From Bacillota bacterium (lineage in GTDB: Bacteria > Bacillota > UBA4882 > UBA8346): a stretch of DNA of 64,000 nt. Shown here in pieces: positions 7,577 to 15,977 of this stretch. Made by a program: the position numbers and the translations under genes. The stretch covers positions 1-64,000 of the forward strand of contig JAEYRX010000002.1 in NCBI GenBank assembly GCA_023435225.1, written 5' to 3'. How positions within the stretch are numbered: position 1 is the stretch's first letter; every line of letters begins with the position of its first letter. The notes beneath the pieces are model-generated. The model saw only the letters and a program-made list of their open reading frames with translations. It made no database searches and was not told where the DNA came from.

Positions 7577-9089
7577 TGTTATAATAAATGTAAAAAGCCC
7601 AGTGAATGGGGGAGTTGTCATTTCAATTGAAACTATTCTATTAATATCAGCGGTAATAATCGTAATTAGTATTTTTGCCAGCAAATTATCGGATCGTTTT
7701 GGAATACCCGGCTTTCTTATTTTTCTTTCCATAGGAATGCTTGCCGGTTCAGACGGGATTGGCGGTATATATTTCGATAATTATTGGATGGCGCAGTTAT
7801 TAGGAGTAATTGCACTAGTGTTCATTATGTTTGAAGGCGGACTGGAAACGGATTGGCAGAGTACCCGTTCCGTTTTTTGGAAAGGCATTTCTCTTTCGAC
7901 TTTAGGTGTTTTGATTACGGCAGTCCTAGTAGGGCTGTTTACTGTTTGGGTATTAAAACTATCAATATTACATGGTTTGTTGTTGGGGGCAATTGTATCC
8001 TCGACTGATGCTGCAGCCGTATTCTCAGTTTTTAAATCAAAAAACGCCAGTTTAAAAGGAAAACTCAAGCCTTTATTGGAATTTGAGTCAGGCAGTAATG
8101 ACCCGATGGCAATCTTCCTAACATTAGGTTTTATTCAACTCATTCTTAATAAAACAAGTTCGTTTTGGGATTTCTTATTGTTATTTTTCAGTCAAATGGT
8201 TATAGGCGCTATTTTAGGCTATTTATCCGGGAAAATGATGGTCATTCTGATCAACCGCTTGCGCTTAAAACATGAAGGACTTTATCCGGTTTTTACCCTT
8301 TCGGTGGTTATATTAATATATGGAATCACGGCTTTTTTGAAAGGAAGCGGCTTTTTAGCGGTTTATATCGCTGGAATCGTCCTCGGCAACAGCGATTTTA
8401 TTCATAAAAAGAGTTTAATTAATTTCCATGACGGTTTGGCTTGGTTAATGCAATTAACGATGTTTATCGCCCTTGGATTATTGGTGTTTCCTTCGCGACT
8501 CGTACCGATAATCGGAGTTGGATTGTTGGTTTCAATATTTCTTATTTTAATAGCACGACCAGTTAGTGTTTTTGCGGTATTAGCGTTTTCCAAGATGAAG
8601 TTAAAAGAGAAGTCTTTAATATCATGGGTGGGTTTGCGGGGAGCGGTGCCGATTGTTTTAGCAACTTTTCCACTGCTGGCTGGAGTGCCGGGAACCGATA
8701 CCATTTTCAATGTAGTATTTTTTATTGTCCTCACATCGGCGTTATTACAAGGAACTACAATACCCGTAGTTGCCAAATGGCTGGGAGTTTCCGCAACAGC
8801 TTTGGGTCAGCAAAGGTCATTGCAAGATTATATACCTTCTATTAAATCAACCAATGAACTTACTGAGATTGTAATTCCAAAAGAGAGTGAATTGGTTGGT
8901 AAACAAATTGTCGAAATCGGCTTGCCTAAAAAGGTTTTAATTGTCTTAATTACTAGAAAGGAAGAGTATATCATTCCTAATGGAGGAGTAGTTATTGAAG
9001 CGGGAGATAAATTATTGCTCCTTGCCAAGAAAAACATTATCGATGATATTCGGGCGGCTCTAACAAAAAATCTTAAGAATACAAATTAG
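7566..9089 (+). CDS. CPA1-type K+/H+ (or Na+/H+) antiporter with RCK C-terminal domain
   Basis: This 507-codon frame encodes an NhaP2/CvrA-like exchanger. Twelve or so membrane helices span about residues 20-410. Hallmarks are FEGGLETD, the SSTDAAAVFSV motif with the transport aspartate, ESGSNDPMA, and WVGLRGAVPIVLATFPLL. A TrkA-C/RCK_C regulatory domain occupies about residues 430-500 (VIPKESELVGKQIVEIGLP...GDKLLLLAKK). The likely job is cation/proton exchange for pH or potassium balance in the inner membrane. The start is uncertain: the first ATG (7566) lies in a MITE remnant with no good ribosome site, GTG 7602 is possible, and GGGGGAG at 7608-7614 precedes the expected family N-terminus but no standard start codon in frame. 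Confidence 0.88.
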   Translation: MRYYVIINVKSPVNGGVVISIETILLISAVIIVISIFASKLSDRFGIPGFLIFLSIGMLAGSDGIGGIYFDNYWMAQLLGVIALVFIMFEGGLETDWQSTRSVFWKGISLSTLGVLITAVLVGLFTVWVLKLSILHGLLLGAIVSSTDAAAVFSVFKSKNASLKGKLKPLLEFESGSNDPMAIFLTLGFIQLILNKTSSFWDFLLLFFSQMVIGAILGYLSGKMMVILINRLRLKHEGLYPVFTLSVVILIYGITAFLKGSGFLAVYIAGIVLGNSDFIHKKSLINFHDGLAWLMQLTMFIALGLLVFPSRLVPIIGVGLLVSIFLILIARPVSVFAVLAFSKMKLKEKSLISWVGLRGAVPIVLATFPLLAGVPGTDTIFNVVFFIVLTSALLQGTTIPVVAKWLGVSATALGQQRSLQDYIPSIKSTNELTEIVIPKESELVGKQIVEIGLPKKVLIVLITRKEEYIIPNGGVVIEAGDKLLLLAKKNIIDDIRAALTKNLKNTN

Positions 9090-9133
9090 TGCTAAAGAAA
9101 AGATATTTATAGCATGGAAGAAAAGAAGAGATT

Positions 9134-9165
9134 AAAAACCGGGAGGGAATCCTTTCGGTTTTTCT
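9134..9165 (+). terminator. Terminator after the antiporter gene
   Basis: AAAAACCG and CGGTTTTT pair across a 14-base loop and are followed by CTTATCTT, 45 bases after the stop codon. Confidence 0.65.
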
Positions 9166-9202
9166 TATCTTATGGCTAATATTGAAGTGGTAATGATACT
9201 AA

Positions 9203-9294
9203 GGAAGCGCTGATTAATCCGATTGAGCAAATATGCGGCATTAGGCATTTTGCGAAGCACAAAATCGTCACTTATTCAATTAATCAGCGCTTCC
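9203..9294. mobile_element. Palindromic MITE, copy 4 (92 bp, small internal deletion)
   Basis: Both terminal repeats are intact; a few bases are missing after the left arm compared with copy 2. It is flanked by CTAA on the left and TTAA on the right, a near-perfect 4-bp duplication. Confidence 0.85.
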
Positions 9295-9400
9295 TTAAAC
9301 TTTCTATTAGTTGGTGTAGATTATTTATTAGAATAACTATAATTAGCGGTGAGTAAAATTATAATTTATTTTGGTAATAATAGCTCTTGAACGTATTTTT

Positions 9401-9490
9401 ATGTTTGGTCATTCCATTTTTGGGATTAAGATGGGTATACTAATTTAAGCATTATTTGTTAAGTTTGGCCTGTTTGATGAGAGGGGCTGG
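9401..9490 (+). pseudogene. C-terminal remnant of the membrane-protein family
   Basis: The frame from 9401 reads MFGHSIFGIKMGILI, then a stop at 9446, then continues in the same frame as ALFVKFGLFDERGWK. This matches the end of the gene at 873-1361 (IGHSIFGISLGIYAQ...KKFGLFEEGW). The internal stop and missing upstream part show it is dead. It abuts the start of the intact paralogue at 9494. Confidence 0.65.
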
Positions 9491-9493
9491 AAA

Positions 9494-9955
9494 ATGAAAT
9501 TTGAAATGACGGATCGGTTAACCCAAGGATTTATTGCGGGTATGGCCGGGTGGCCGTTTCAGTCTATATTTTCGTATATTATGTATGGACTTCACTTGAC
9601 CAAATACCGCTATTTGGACTTTGCGGCAGTATTGGCGTATAATCATAAACCCCAAGGGTTAATTGAAATTATCTTTGCCGAATTTGTGGTCCTCATTTTT
9701 CAGGGGGTGTTGGGGATTGGTTTTTCCATGTTTCTAAAGACGGTATCCGGTGTCAATATTTATTTAAAAGGCTGGCTTTATGGGACATTTCTCTGGTTTG
9801 CGATTTATGCCGTCATGACTATTTTTCAATTAAAATATATTTATCCGGTAGACACCATGACTGCGGCTTCCAACTTAATCGCCGCTTCGATCTGGTCAAT
9901 AGGTATGACTTGGGTAAATTTATTATTGAATCGAAAATATGGCGTTAAAGACTGA
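9494..9955 (+). CDS. Four-helix membrane protein, tandem family member 5
   Basis: The protein has 153 residues with an ATG start. The family signature is present: MTDRLTQGFIAGMAG, KYRYLDFAAVLAYNHKPQG, a third-helix block GVLGIGFSMFLKTVSGVNIYLKGW, and a final SNLIAASIWSIGMTW helix. The N-terminal bases match the broken copy at 1966-2026. GAGGGGCTGG, 11 bases upstream, is a possible ribosome site contributed by the 3' remnant of another copy. The function is unknown. Confidence 0.75.
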   Translation: MKFEMTDRLTQGFIAGMAGWPFQSIFSYIMYGLHLTKYRYLDFAAVLAYNHKPQGLIEIIFAEFVVLIFQGVLGIGFSMFLKTVSGVNIYLKGWLYGTFLWFAIYAVMTIFQLKYIYPVDTMTAASNLIAASIWSIGMTWVNLLLNRKYGVKD

Positions 9956-10017
9956 GTTGTGATTCCGGCGGGTATCACTTTATCGCCAAAATGGAATGGA
10001 AAGTTTTGGGGTATTCT

Positions 10018-10134
10018 CGTTAGAGGAATTAATGATTTTATCATTGCCGGGGTTTTGGGGGTCGGACGTTTTTATTTTTTTATTGGTTATGGAAAAGAAG
10101 TATTTGTTTTGAAAGGTAGGCCCCCATCTTTAGG
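10018..10134 (+). pseudogene. Possible internal fragment of the membrane-protein family
   Basis: The translation contains AGVLGVGRFYFFIGYGKEVFVLKG, which resembles the third-helix block GVLGIGFSMFLK..SGVNIYLKGW of the gene just upstream. There is no matching start or end. The match is short, so the call is tentative. Confidence 0.35.
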
Positions 10135-10869
10135 GTTATTTCAAGCTGTCGGCCTTCCCGCGTAATCACGTAGGAAGGATCAAGACGGCCCTAGTATAGT
10201 GGTTTTAGACACTCAGTCCCTCCTCCATTCGAATCCGCTTCATGTTGGCTGGGGAGAGGGGAACGATACCAGAGATATTTTTTTGATAAACTTTGACCGG
10301 GCCTATAATAAAAAGAAGAATAAAAAAAGGGCCTGGATTCTCCAGGCTAAAAATGTGTGTCGGTTTGTCGTTGTTTAAAAATATTGGGACTATTAAGGCG
10401 CCCCTGCCAATCTTAAAATTATTCTATGCTTTTCCAGGAAACTCCTGCTAAGAACATAATAATTTTTTAAGGGTTACAAAGATTAGCAGGCTGCCTGTAT
10501 GCTTAAAGTAGAACTTGATTAAACCTTTTGATTTTTTCATAATTTCAATAACATATAACTAAAACATAAACCCGTCCGGATTCAGGACGGGTTATCTTTT
10601 TTGTTTCTTTTAAGATTAATATTGCGGTTCTTACTATGTAGAACATAATATAGGTTTTTCATTTATTTAAACCTCCATAGGATGTGTTAATTCCTTAATA
10701 ATCAAAATATGATCAAACCGATTCCAAATAAAAAGGTCATTGCTGCGGAAACGATTCCGGAATCATTCGTCAATAAACCGATGGAGAGCAGGATAAAGTT
10801 TGGTTAACAATTTCAAAATAAATGATTTTCAGTTTTATAAACATACTATATTTATCACTGGGGGTAATC
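10135..10869. other. Gene-free stretch before the DUF421 gene
   Basis: About 730 bases hold no convincing gene. The first 120 bases are GC-richer and unlike the rest, with a passage near 10185-10240 that superficially resembles a tRNA D- and T-arm but lacks a clover-leaf. There is a small GGCCTGG/CCAGGC hairpin near 10339 and a good terminator at 10569-10602. The sequence near 10250-10310 weakly resembles 12940-13010. Confidence 0.4.
10569..10602 (+). terminator. Rho-independent terminator
   Basis: AACCCGTCC and GGACGGGTT form a perfect 9-bp stem with a 7-base loop, then ATCTTTTTTG. No annotated gene precedes it closely, so it may end an unrecognised or decayed transcript. Confidence 0.65.
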
Positions 10870-11544
10870 ATGAATATTCTTAACGTCACTATAAGGATTT
10901 TAACTGGTCTGGCTGTTTTATTTACGGTTACAAAAATCTTGGGAAAAACCCAAATCAGCCAAATCACGCCATTTGATTTCATTTCCTCAATTGTAATCGG
11001 GGAAATTTTTGTCCATGGCGTTTTTGATGAAAAATTAAATCTATTTTCATTAATATATCCCATTATGCTATGGGGTGTACTTATTTTTATTTTTGAGCTA
11101 CTGGCGGAGAAATCACTAAAAATTAGGGATTTTTTTGAAGGTAGCCCTGCAGTTATTATCCGGGATGGTCAGATTGACCGGAAAGAAATGAAACGAAATA
11201 AAATTAACCTAGACCAGTTATTGAACTTACTGCGTCAAAAGGGAGTTTTCTCTATTAGTGAAGTTAAATATGGTATTTTAGAGTTGAATGGTTCATTAAG
11301 TGTTCTTAAATCTTCACCGGAGGATAATCCAACCAGAAAAGATTTAAATTTGCCGGAGAAGCCGGTTTTTTTACCGCTGACTTTAATTAGTGATGGAAAA
11401 GTTTTATTAAACAATTTACAGGGAGCCGGGTTTGATATGGCCTGGCTGGAAAATCAACTGCGACTTCAAGGAATTAATAATGTGAAAAACGTCTTTTATG
11501 CGGAATGGAGAAAAGATAAAGGATTGAGTATCTCGAAAAAATAA
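10870..11544 (+). CDS. DUF421 / YetF-family membrane protein
   Basis: The protein has 224 residues. I chose ATG 10870, which follows GGGGGTAATC and gives the typical YetF N-terminus, over an upstream in-frame ATG at 10822. There are three N-terminal helices (about residues 4-24, 38-52, 60-82) with the conserved GKTQISQITPFDFISSIVIGEIF. A cytoplasmic YetF/DUF421 domain follows, carrying the GSPAVIIRDGQIDRKEMKRNKINLDQLLNLLRQKGVFSISEVKYGILELNGSLSVL pattern. This family is common in spore-formers, and its biochemical role is largely unassigned. It lies alone between two terminators. Confidence 0.88.
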   Translation: MNILNVTIRILTGLAVLFTVTKILGKTQISQITPFDFISSIVIGEIFVHGVFDEKLNLFSLIYPIMLWGVLIFIFELLAEKSLKIRDFFEGSPAVIIRDGQIDRKEMKRNKINLDQLLNLLRQKGVFSISEVKYGILELNGSLSVLKSSPEDNPTRKDLNLPEKPVFLPLTLISDGKVLLNNLQGAGFDMAWLENQLRLQGINNVKNVFYAEWRKDKGLSISKK

Positions 11545-11620
11545 GGCATTAAGATTACTTCATTTTACAAGTGTACAAATTAAAAAGCATTCCCGTATGT
11601 AAGGAAGCTTTGATCTAAAA

Positions 11621-11654
11621 AGAGGCTGACCTTTTTAAATTAGGTCAAGCCTCT
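11621..11654. terminator. Bidirectional terminator between convergent genes
   Basis: AGAGGCTGACC and GGTCAAGCCTCT pair with one bulge, with A-rich sequence on the left and T-rich sequence in the loop. It lies between the DUF421 gene and the LysM gene, which converge here. Confidence 0.6.
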
Positions 11655-11687
11655 ATATCAATATTAGTAAGAAACATCTCCTACCTG

Positions 11688-12425
11688 TCATGAAACCGCC
11701 GGTGGAGTCGGAACCGGGATACAGATTTGTTGGCCTACAAATAAGCTTTCAGGATTTACACCGGGATTGGCGGTGATTAAGGCATCTACACCGGTGTTAA
11801 AACGTCTGGCCAGGCTGAAAAATGTATCTCCCGAGGCTATTGTGTAAAGAAACCCTCCCGCACATGGAACTGGTGAAGGAGCGGGGGCTGGGATACAGAT
11901 CTGCTGGCCGATTTGCAGCCTGGCGGGATCTACATCAGGATTGGCTGAGATCAAGGATAGAAGGGTGATGTTAAAGCGTCTTGCCAGACTGTAAAAAGTG
12001 TCTCCTGCTGCAATGGTATACAGGAACCCTCCCGGGCAGGGGCCTGGCGCAGGAGCTGGAGCGGGAACACAGATTTGCTGTCCAATCAGGAGCCGATTTG
12101 GGTCAACCCCCGGATTAGCGGCGGACAAAGCAGCAACCGCAATCCCGAAACGCCGGGCGATGCTAAAGAAAGTATCCCCCGCTCTTACAGTATAAATGAA
12201 CCCTCCGGGACAAGGGCCGGGAGTGGGAGCTACGGGTATACAGATCTTTTGACCTAATTGTAAATTAGCAGGATCAATCCCCGGATTAGCAGCCGTTATA
12301 GCCTGGATCGTAGTGTTAAATCTTTGGGCCAGAGTATAGAGGGAATCTCCTGGTTGAATGGTATAGACTGTTCCCCCCGGGCAAAAAACCTGGGTGGCCT
12401 CAAATATATTTTCTTCAGGAACCAT
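11688..12425 (-). CDS. Protein with four tandem LysM domains
   Basis: This 245-residue protein starts behind GGAGG. After a short leader (MVPEENIFEATQVF) it has four LysM repeats of about 45 residues, each beginning CPGG or CAGG-hydrophobic-YTI and ending LQIGQQICIP. Pro/Ala-rich linkers (APAPAPGP) separate them. LysM binds N-acetylglucosamine polymers such as peptidoglycan. There is no signal peptide, membrane helix or catalytic domain, as in several spore-coat or cortex-associated LysM proteins made in the mother cell. A spore-envelope role is possible but is inference. Each repeat has a Cys before the domain and another in its last strand, so disulphides are possible. The coding DNA is itself a tandem repeat of about 170 bases. 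Confidence 0.88.
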   Translation of the reverse strand: MVPEENIFEATQVFCPGGTVYTIQPGDSLYTLAQRFNTTIQAITAANPGIDPANLQLGQKICIPVAPTPGPCPGGFIYTVRAGDTFFSIARRFGIAVAALSAANPGVDPNRLLIGQQICVPAPAPAPGPCPGGFLYTIAAGDTFYSLARRFNITLLSLISANPDVDPARLQIGQQICIPAPAPSPVPCAGGFLYTIASGDTFFSLARRFNTGVDALITANPGVNPESLFVGQQICIPVPTPPAVS

Positions 12426-13427
12426 AATAGTGATTCCTCCTTATTTAGTTATTTATTCCTAAAGTATGCGTTTCCAAAGTAATAGGGACCGGGCTAAAGT
12501 AATAAATACAACTTTCGCGTTTTAATTTTAATGCAGTAAAATCAATAATTTAAGGTATCAACTTTTGAAAAAATCGTTAAATATTTAAGATGAACTAAGT
12601 CATACGACTAAGCTTTCACATACTCATAGCATATTTAATGATGCTTGGCGATTTATTCAGCCTGATTTTATTATAAATAGCTGAATAAACGCCGATCAAA
12701 GCCTAATGGGAAAGGTAAATAGCAGAATTTAGTTCATCTTTGAGGGCATTTACGCAATAATTGGTAACCTGTCCCGGACTTTTTTCAGGTTCAAGCAAAT
12801 TAAGTGGAAGTATTATACCTCGAGCTTATGATCATGATAAAGCTTTGCCGTGAGGCGGCGTAGATAGCCTCACCCAAGAGTTGTATTTTGCTTATTTAAA
12901 CATTGGCGCTTTCCCCTCTTTCTTGGAGATTGATAATTTCCGGGCTTGAGAAAGGGGAAAGATACCGAAAACTGCTTTTTGATATACTTTCTTCGAGCCT
13001 AAATAAAAAAAGGCGCTATATTTCGTACTTTCCCTTTCCTGAACTTGCAAAATAAACAACGGCTCAAGGAGAGGGAGTGGTTGTCGATTTTTTTGAAACG
13101 CACATTTGGTCATGAGAATTTCATAATGATTACGAGAAATAGCTGAAACCATTAAAAACTTTGGCCTGAATACTATAATTAATACCTCTTAAACCAAGGG
13201 GTTTTTCTTTTATCTACCAAGAAACAACTGAAAAGAGTATCTAGATTTTATTTTTTAATGCCGATAATTTAAACAGAAAATTTTTTCTAGCTTTACTTTT
13301 GCCCTGCACCTACAAGTACCGTATTAAGCAGTTTTATAATCCAGACTTGCCGGATCGAGGTTTAAACATAATTACTTTACGGGATTAAGTTTTTTAAAGT
13401 TTACTCTAAATATGAAGGATATGCATA
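12426..13427. other. Gene-free stretch before cheR
   Basis: About 1 kb lies between the divergent LysM gene and cheR. It contains a nested inverted-repeat element (12587-12740). An 86-codon minus-strand frame at 12892-13152 has no family features. There is an AAAAGGCGC-type hairpin near 13005. No RNA family is recognised. Promoters for the two flanking genes must lie here, but I cannot place them with confidence. Confidence 0.4.
12587..12740. repeat. 154-bp nested inverted-repeat element
   Basis: The outer arms AAGATGAACTAA (12587-12598) and TTAGTTCATCTT (12729-12740) are perfect complements. Inside is an imperfect hairpin with TTTATTCAGC and GCTGAATAAA arms near 12650-12690. The size and shape fit a MITE-like element or a long structured RNA; no second copy was seen in the window. 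Confidence 0.5.
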
Positions 13428-14228
13428 ATGCCTTTAAATGACAGCCAGTTTGAACAATTCAGGAGTTTTATATATGATAACTGCGGAATTCAACCCAAAA
13501 AGGAAATGCTGGAGGGGAAACTGGATAAACTGATCCGCAGACATAATTTACGCTCTTATGATGAATTGTATTATCTGATTGCCAATGGTGTGAAAAACCA
13601 GATCCGGACTGATTTTATCGATGAGATAACCGTCCACCAGTCAAGTTTTTTCCGGGAGAATAATCATTTCGAGTTTATCCGGAGTCAACTCCGGTTTATC
13701 CTGGAGAAGAACCCCCGGATTTTTACTAATCAGGAGATCAGGGTTTGGAGCGCCGGTTGCTCAACCGGAGAAGAGCCTTATACATTAGGAATGGTCCTTA
13801 AAGATTGGCTTCCGCCGGAGATTTCCATTAAAATATTGGCCACTGATATTAGTAACCGGACGTTAATAGCGGCTCAAAACGGTTTTTATCCGCTAAGTAT
13901 AAAGAAAGATATGGACTCTTATTACTTAATGCAATATTTTAACCGGACCGAAGAAGCTTACCAGGTAAAACCGGAACTGAAAGAACTTATTACTTTCCGA
14001 TTGTTTAATCTGATGGACCCATTTCCTTTTAATAATAAGTTTGACCTTATTTTTTGCCGGAACGTCATGATCTATTTTAATTTTGAAATCCAACAACAAT
14101 TGGTCCGAAAATTCCATCAAGTCTTAACTCCGGGTGGTCTGTTGTTTATTGGCCATTCTGAAAGCCTGCTTAATAAAGAGCATGGTTATCAATATTTACA
14201 ACCGACGATTTACTTACGAAACAGCTAA
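13428..14228 (+). CDS. cheR: Chemotaxis protein methyltransferase CheR
   Basis: The protein has 266 residues, the usual length. A helical N-terminal domain covers about residues 1-75. The S-adenosylmethionine-dependent methyltransferase domain follows, with FFRENNHFEFI, the SAM-binding motif IRVWSAGCSTGEEPYTLG near residues 104-121, ILATDISNRTL, and FDLIFCRNVMIYF near 204-216. It methylates glutamates on chemoreceptors, in balance with CheB. It is followed 100 bases on by cheD and cheB, forming an adaptation module without cheA, cheW, cheY or receptors in the window. The start is ATG with GAAGGATA upstream. Confidence 0.95.
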   Translation: MPLNDSQFEQFRSFIYDNCGIQPKKEMLEGKLDKLIRRHNLRSYDELYYLIANGVKNQIRTDFIDEITVHQSSFFRENNHFEFIRSQLRFILEKNPRIFTNQEIRVWSAGCSTGEEPYTLGMVLKDWLPPEISIKILATDISNRTLIAAQNGFYPLSIKKDMDSYYLMQYFNRTEEAYQVKPELKELITFRLFNLMDPFPFNNKFDLIFCRNVMIYFNFEIQQQLVRKFHQVLTPGGLLFIGHSESLLNKEHGYQYLQPTIYLRNS

Positions 14229-14261
14229 AAATTACCGTATAAAGTCGAAAGCATAAACTTT

Positions 14262-14318
14262 AAGAATTTCAGACTTCAGACTTCAGACTTTAGACTTCGA
14301 ACTTCAGACTTTGAACTG
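14262..14318. repeat. Low-complexity heptad repeat (ACTTCAG family)
   Basis: Six or so imperfect units of the form CAGACTT/TAGACTT/GAACTTC fill the gap between cheR and cheD. It belongs to the set of short intergenic repeats described in the findings. Confidence 0.7.
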
Positions 14319-14328
14319 AATAAAGGAT

Positions 14329-14823
14329 GTGATTAACATCGTAGAAGAATTAAAAACTTATTTTTTACATCCCGGCTATATCTTTACTAGTCAGGAACCA
14401 CATTTGATTCATACGGTATTAGGCTCTTGCGTATCTGTTTGTATATGGGATAGTCTTAAGAAATTCGGTGGAATGAATCATTATATTTACAGTAAACCCT
14501 TTGATAAAGAAAGCAATGGAAAATTCGGAGAGATTGCCATTCCACATTTGATCAAATTAATGTTGGATATGGGTTCGAAGATAACCGACTTAAGATCCCA
14601 TATAGTCGGCGGAGGCGAAAATAAGAACTTTAAGTCACTAATTGGTGGACAAAATGCGGAACTGGCTGAGAAATTGTTGAAAAAATACCGGATTGAAGTT
14701 GTCACCCGGGATATCAGAGGAGAGTTTGGCCGGAAGGTAATCTTCAACAGTGGGACCGGCGAGATTTTAATTTACAAAATTCACGATATTAGAAGAGATG
14801 ATTGGTATGGAAAAGAAAATTAA
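14329..14823 (+). CDS. cheD: Chemoreceptor glutamine deamidase CheD
   Basis: The protein has 164 residues from a GTG start behind AAAGGA. The deamidase signature is complete: the catalytic cysteine in HTVLGSCVSVCIWD (about residue 35), the histidine in FGGMNHYIY (about residue 52), and the HIVGGGENKN strand near 101-110. CheD deamidates glutamines on chemoreceptors and, in Gram-positives, works with CheC. No cheC is seen here. Its 3' end overlaps the start of cheB. Confidence 0.93.
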   Translation: MINIVEELKTYFLHPGYIFTSQEPHLIHTVLGSCVSVCIWDSLKKFGGMNHYIYSKPFDKESNGKFGEIAIPHLIKLMLDMGSKITDLRSHIVGGGENKNFKSLIGGQNAELAEKLLKKYRIEVVTRDIRGEFGRKVIFNSGTGEILIYKIHDIRRDDWYGKEN

Positions 14824-15838
14824 AGTATTAATAATCGACGATTCCGCCATGGTTCGGAAGATTTTTACCCAGGAATTGGCCAAAGATCCGGGGATAGAGG
14901 TTGTTGGCGCAGCTCCCGATCCTTATATCGGCCGGGATAAAATTGTTTATTTACAACCGGATGTAGTAATTCTGGATATCGAAATGCCGCGGATGGACGG
15001 TTTGACTTTCTTGGAAAAGTTGATGACCTATTATCCATTGCCGGTTATTATCGTCAGTTCTTTAGCCAAAGAAGGCTGCGAGGTGGCGATCCGGGCTTTG
15101 GAGTTGGGGGCCGCTGAAGTAATGGCCAAACCGGGCGCTTCTTACTCAGTGCAGGATATGAGTGAACAGTTGATTGAGAAGATTAAAGCCGTTTCTAAGA
15201 TGAAAGAGTTCAAACGTCTGGAGTTGGAGCCCAACCGGGTTGAGACTGTAACTTCCAAAGCTTTATTGAAATCATCTCATAAAATAATTGCTATTGGCGC
15301 TTCAACCGGTGGAACCGAAGCCATCAAAGAAGTGTTAATACATTTACCGGTAGAGACTCCTCCGGTTTTAGTGGTTCAACATATGCCGCAATTTTTCACC
15401 AAGTCATTTGCCGACCGGCTGAATAGTTTATGCAAACTGGAAGTAAAAGAAGCGGAGGATCAAGAACTGGTGGCTCCGGGTAAGGTGTTGATTGCCCCCG
15501 GCAATAAACATATGGTTCTCAAACGGAGCGGCGCCCGTTTTTATGTGGAAGTTAAGGATGGCCCGTTAGTATTCCATCAACGCCCATCAGTGGAGGTTTT
15601 GTTTCAATCGGTAGCTACTTACGCCGGATCAAATGCAATCGGAGTTATTTTAACAGGAATGGGACAGGACGGAGCCAAAGGCTTACTGGAAATGCGCAAT
15701 GCCGGAGCTTATACTATCGGTCAAGATGAAGCCAGTTGTGTGGTATACGGCATGCCCAAAGAAGCAGCGGAGATTGGAGCGGTCATGAAAGTGGCCTCGT
15801 TAGAGAAGATACCCCAGGTGATAATGGATAATTTATAG
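14807..15838 (+). CDS. cheB: Chemotaxis response regulator / methylesterase CheB
   Basis: This 343-residue protein has a receiver domain followed by an esterase domain. Counting from the alternative upstream ATG (14798), the phospho-acceptor is D60 in VVILDIEMPRMDG. The catalytic residues are S168 (GASTGGTEAI), H194 (VVQHMP) and D290 (GMGQDGAKG). It removes methyl groups from chemoreceptors when phosphorylated by CheA, and also deamidates glutamines. I prefer ATG 14807 because AGAAGAG lies about 8 bases upstream and MEKKIKVLIIDDS is a normal CheB start. It overlaps cheD by 17 bases, which implies translational coupling. Confidence 0.95.
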   Translation: MEKKIKVLIIDDSAMVRKIFTQELAKDPGIEVVGAAPDPYIGRDKIVYLQPDVVILDIEMPRMDGLTFLEKLMTYYPLPVIIVSSLAKEGCEVAIRALELGAAEVMAKPGASYSVQDMSEQLIEKIKAVSKMKEFKRLELEPNRVETVTSKALLKSSHKIIAIGASTGGTEAIKEVLIHLPVETPPVLVVQHMPQFFTKSFADRLNSLCKLEVKEAEDQELVAPGKVLIAPGNKHMVLKRSGARFYVEVKDGPLVFHQRPSVEVLFQSVATYAGSNAIGVILTGMGQDGAKGLLEMRNAGAYTIGQDEASCVVYGMPKEAAEIGAVMKVASLEKIPQVIMDNL

Positions 15839-15956
15839 GCGAGAGGCAAATAGGCGAAAGGCGAAAGGAAAAGGCCACAGGCTAAAGACGATAGGATAAT
15901 AATAGCTAATAACCAAACCATACTTTTTACTTGCGCCTCACGTCTCGCGCCTATAC
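15838..15956. repeat. Low-complexity intergenic element (AGGCGAAAGGC family)
   Basis: Left units such as GGCGAAAGGCGAAAGG and right units GCGCCTCACGTCTCGCGCC are roughly complementary, with about 50 bases between them. The same pattern occurs at 34443-34553 and 44224-44352. It lies between the convergent cheB and yitT-type genes. Confidence 0.65.
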
Positions 15957-15977
15957 TTCTTCGAATTAACTTACAGT

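Noticed and set aside
9959..10165. 68-codon frame after the fifth membrane-protein gene as a gene of its own
   Set aside because: It begins at GTG overlapping the previous gene's end, without a ribosome site. Its middle resembles only one helix of the local family, so I list part of it as a fragment.
10185..10250. tRNA-like string (D-arm and T-loop resemblance)
   Set aside because: No acceptor-stem pairing and no clover-leaf; the anticodon arm cannot be formed.
12892..13152. 86-codon minus-strand reading frame before cheR
   Set aside because: No ribosome site, no recognisable domain, and the sequence weakly resembles another gene-free stretch (10250-10310), which suggests a non-coding element.
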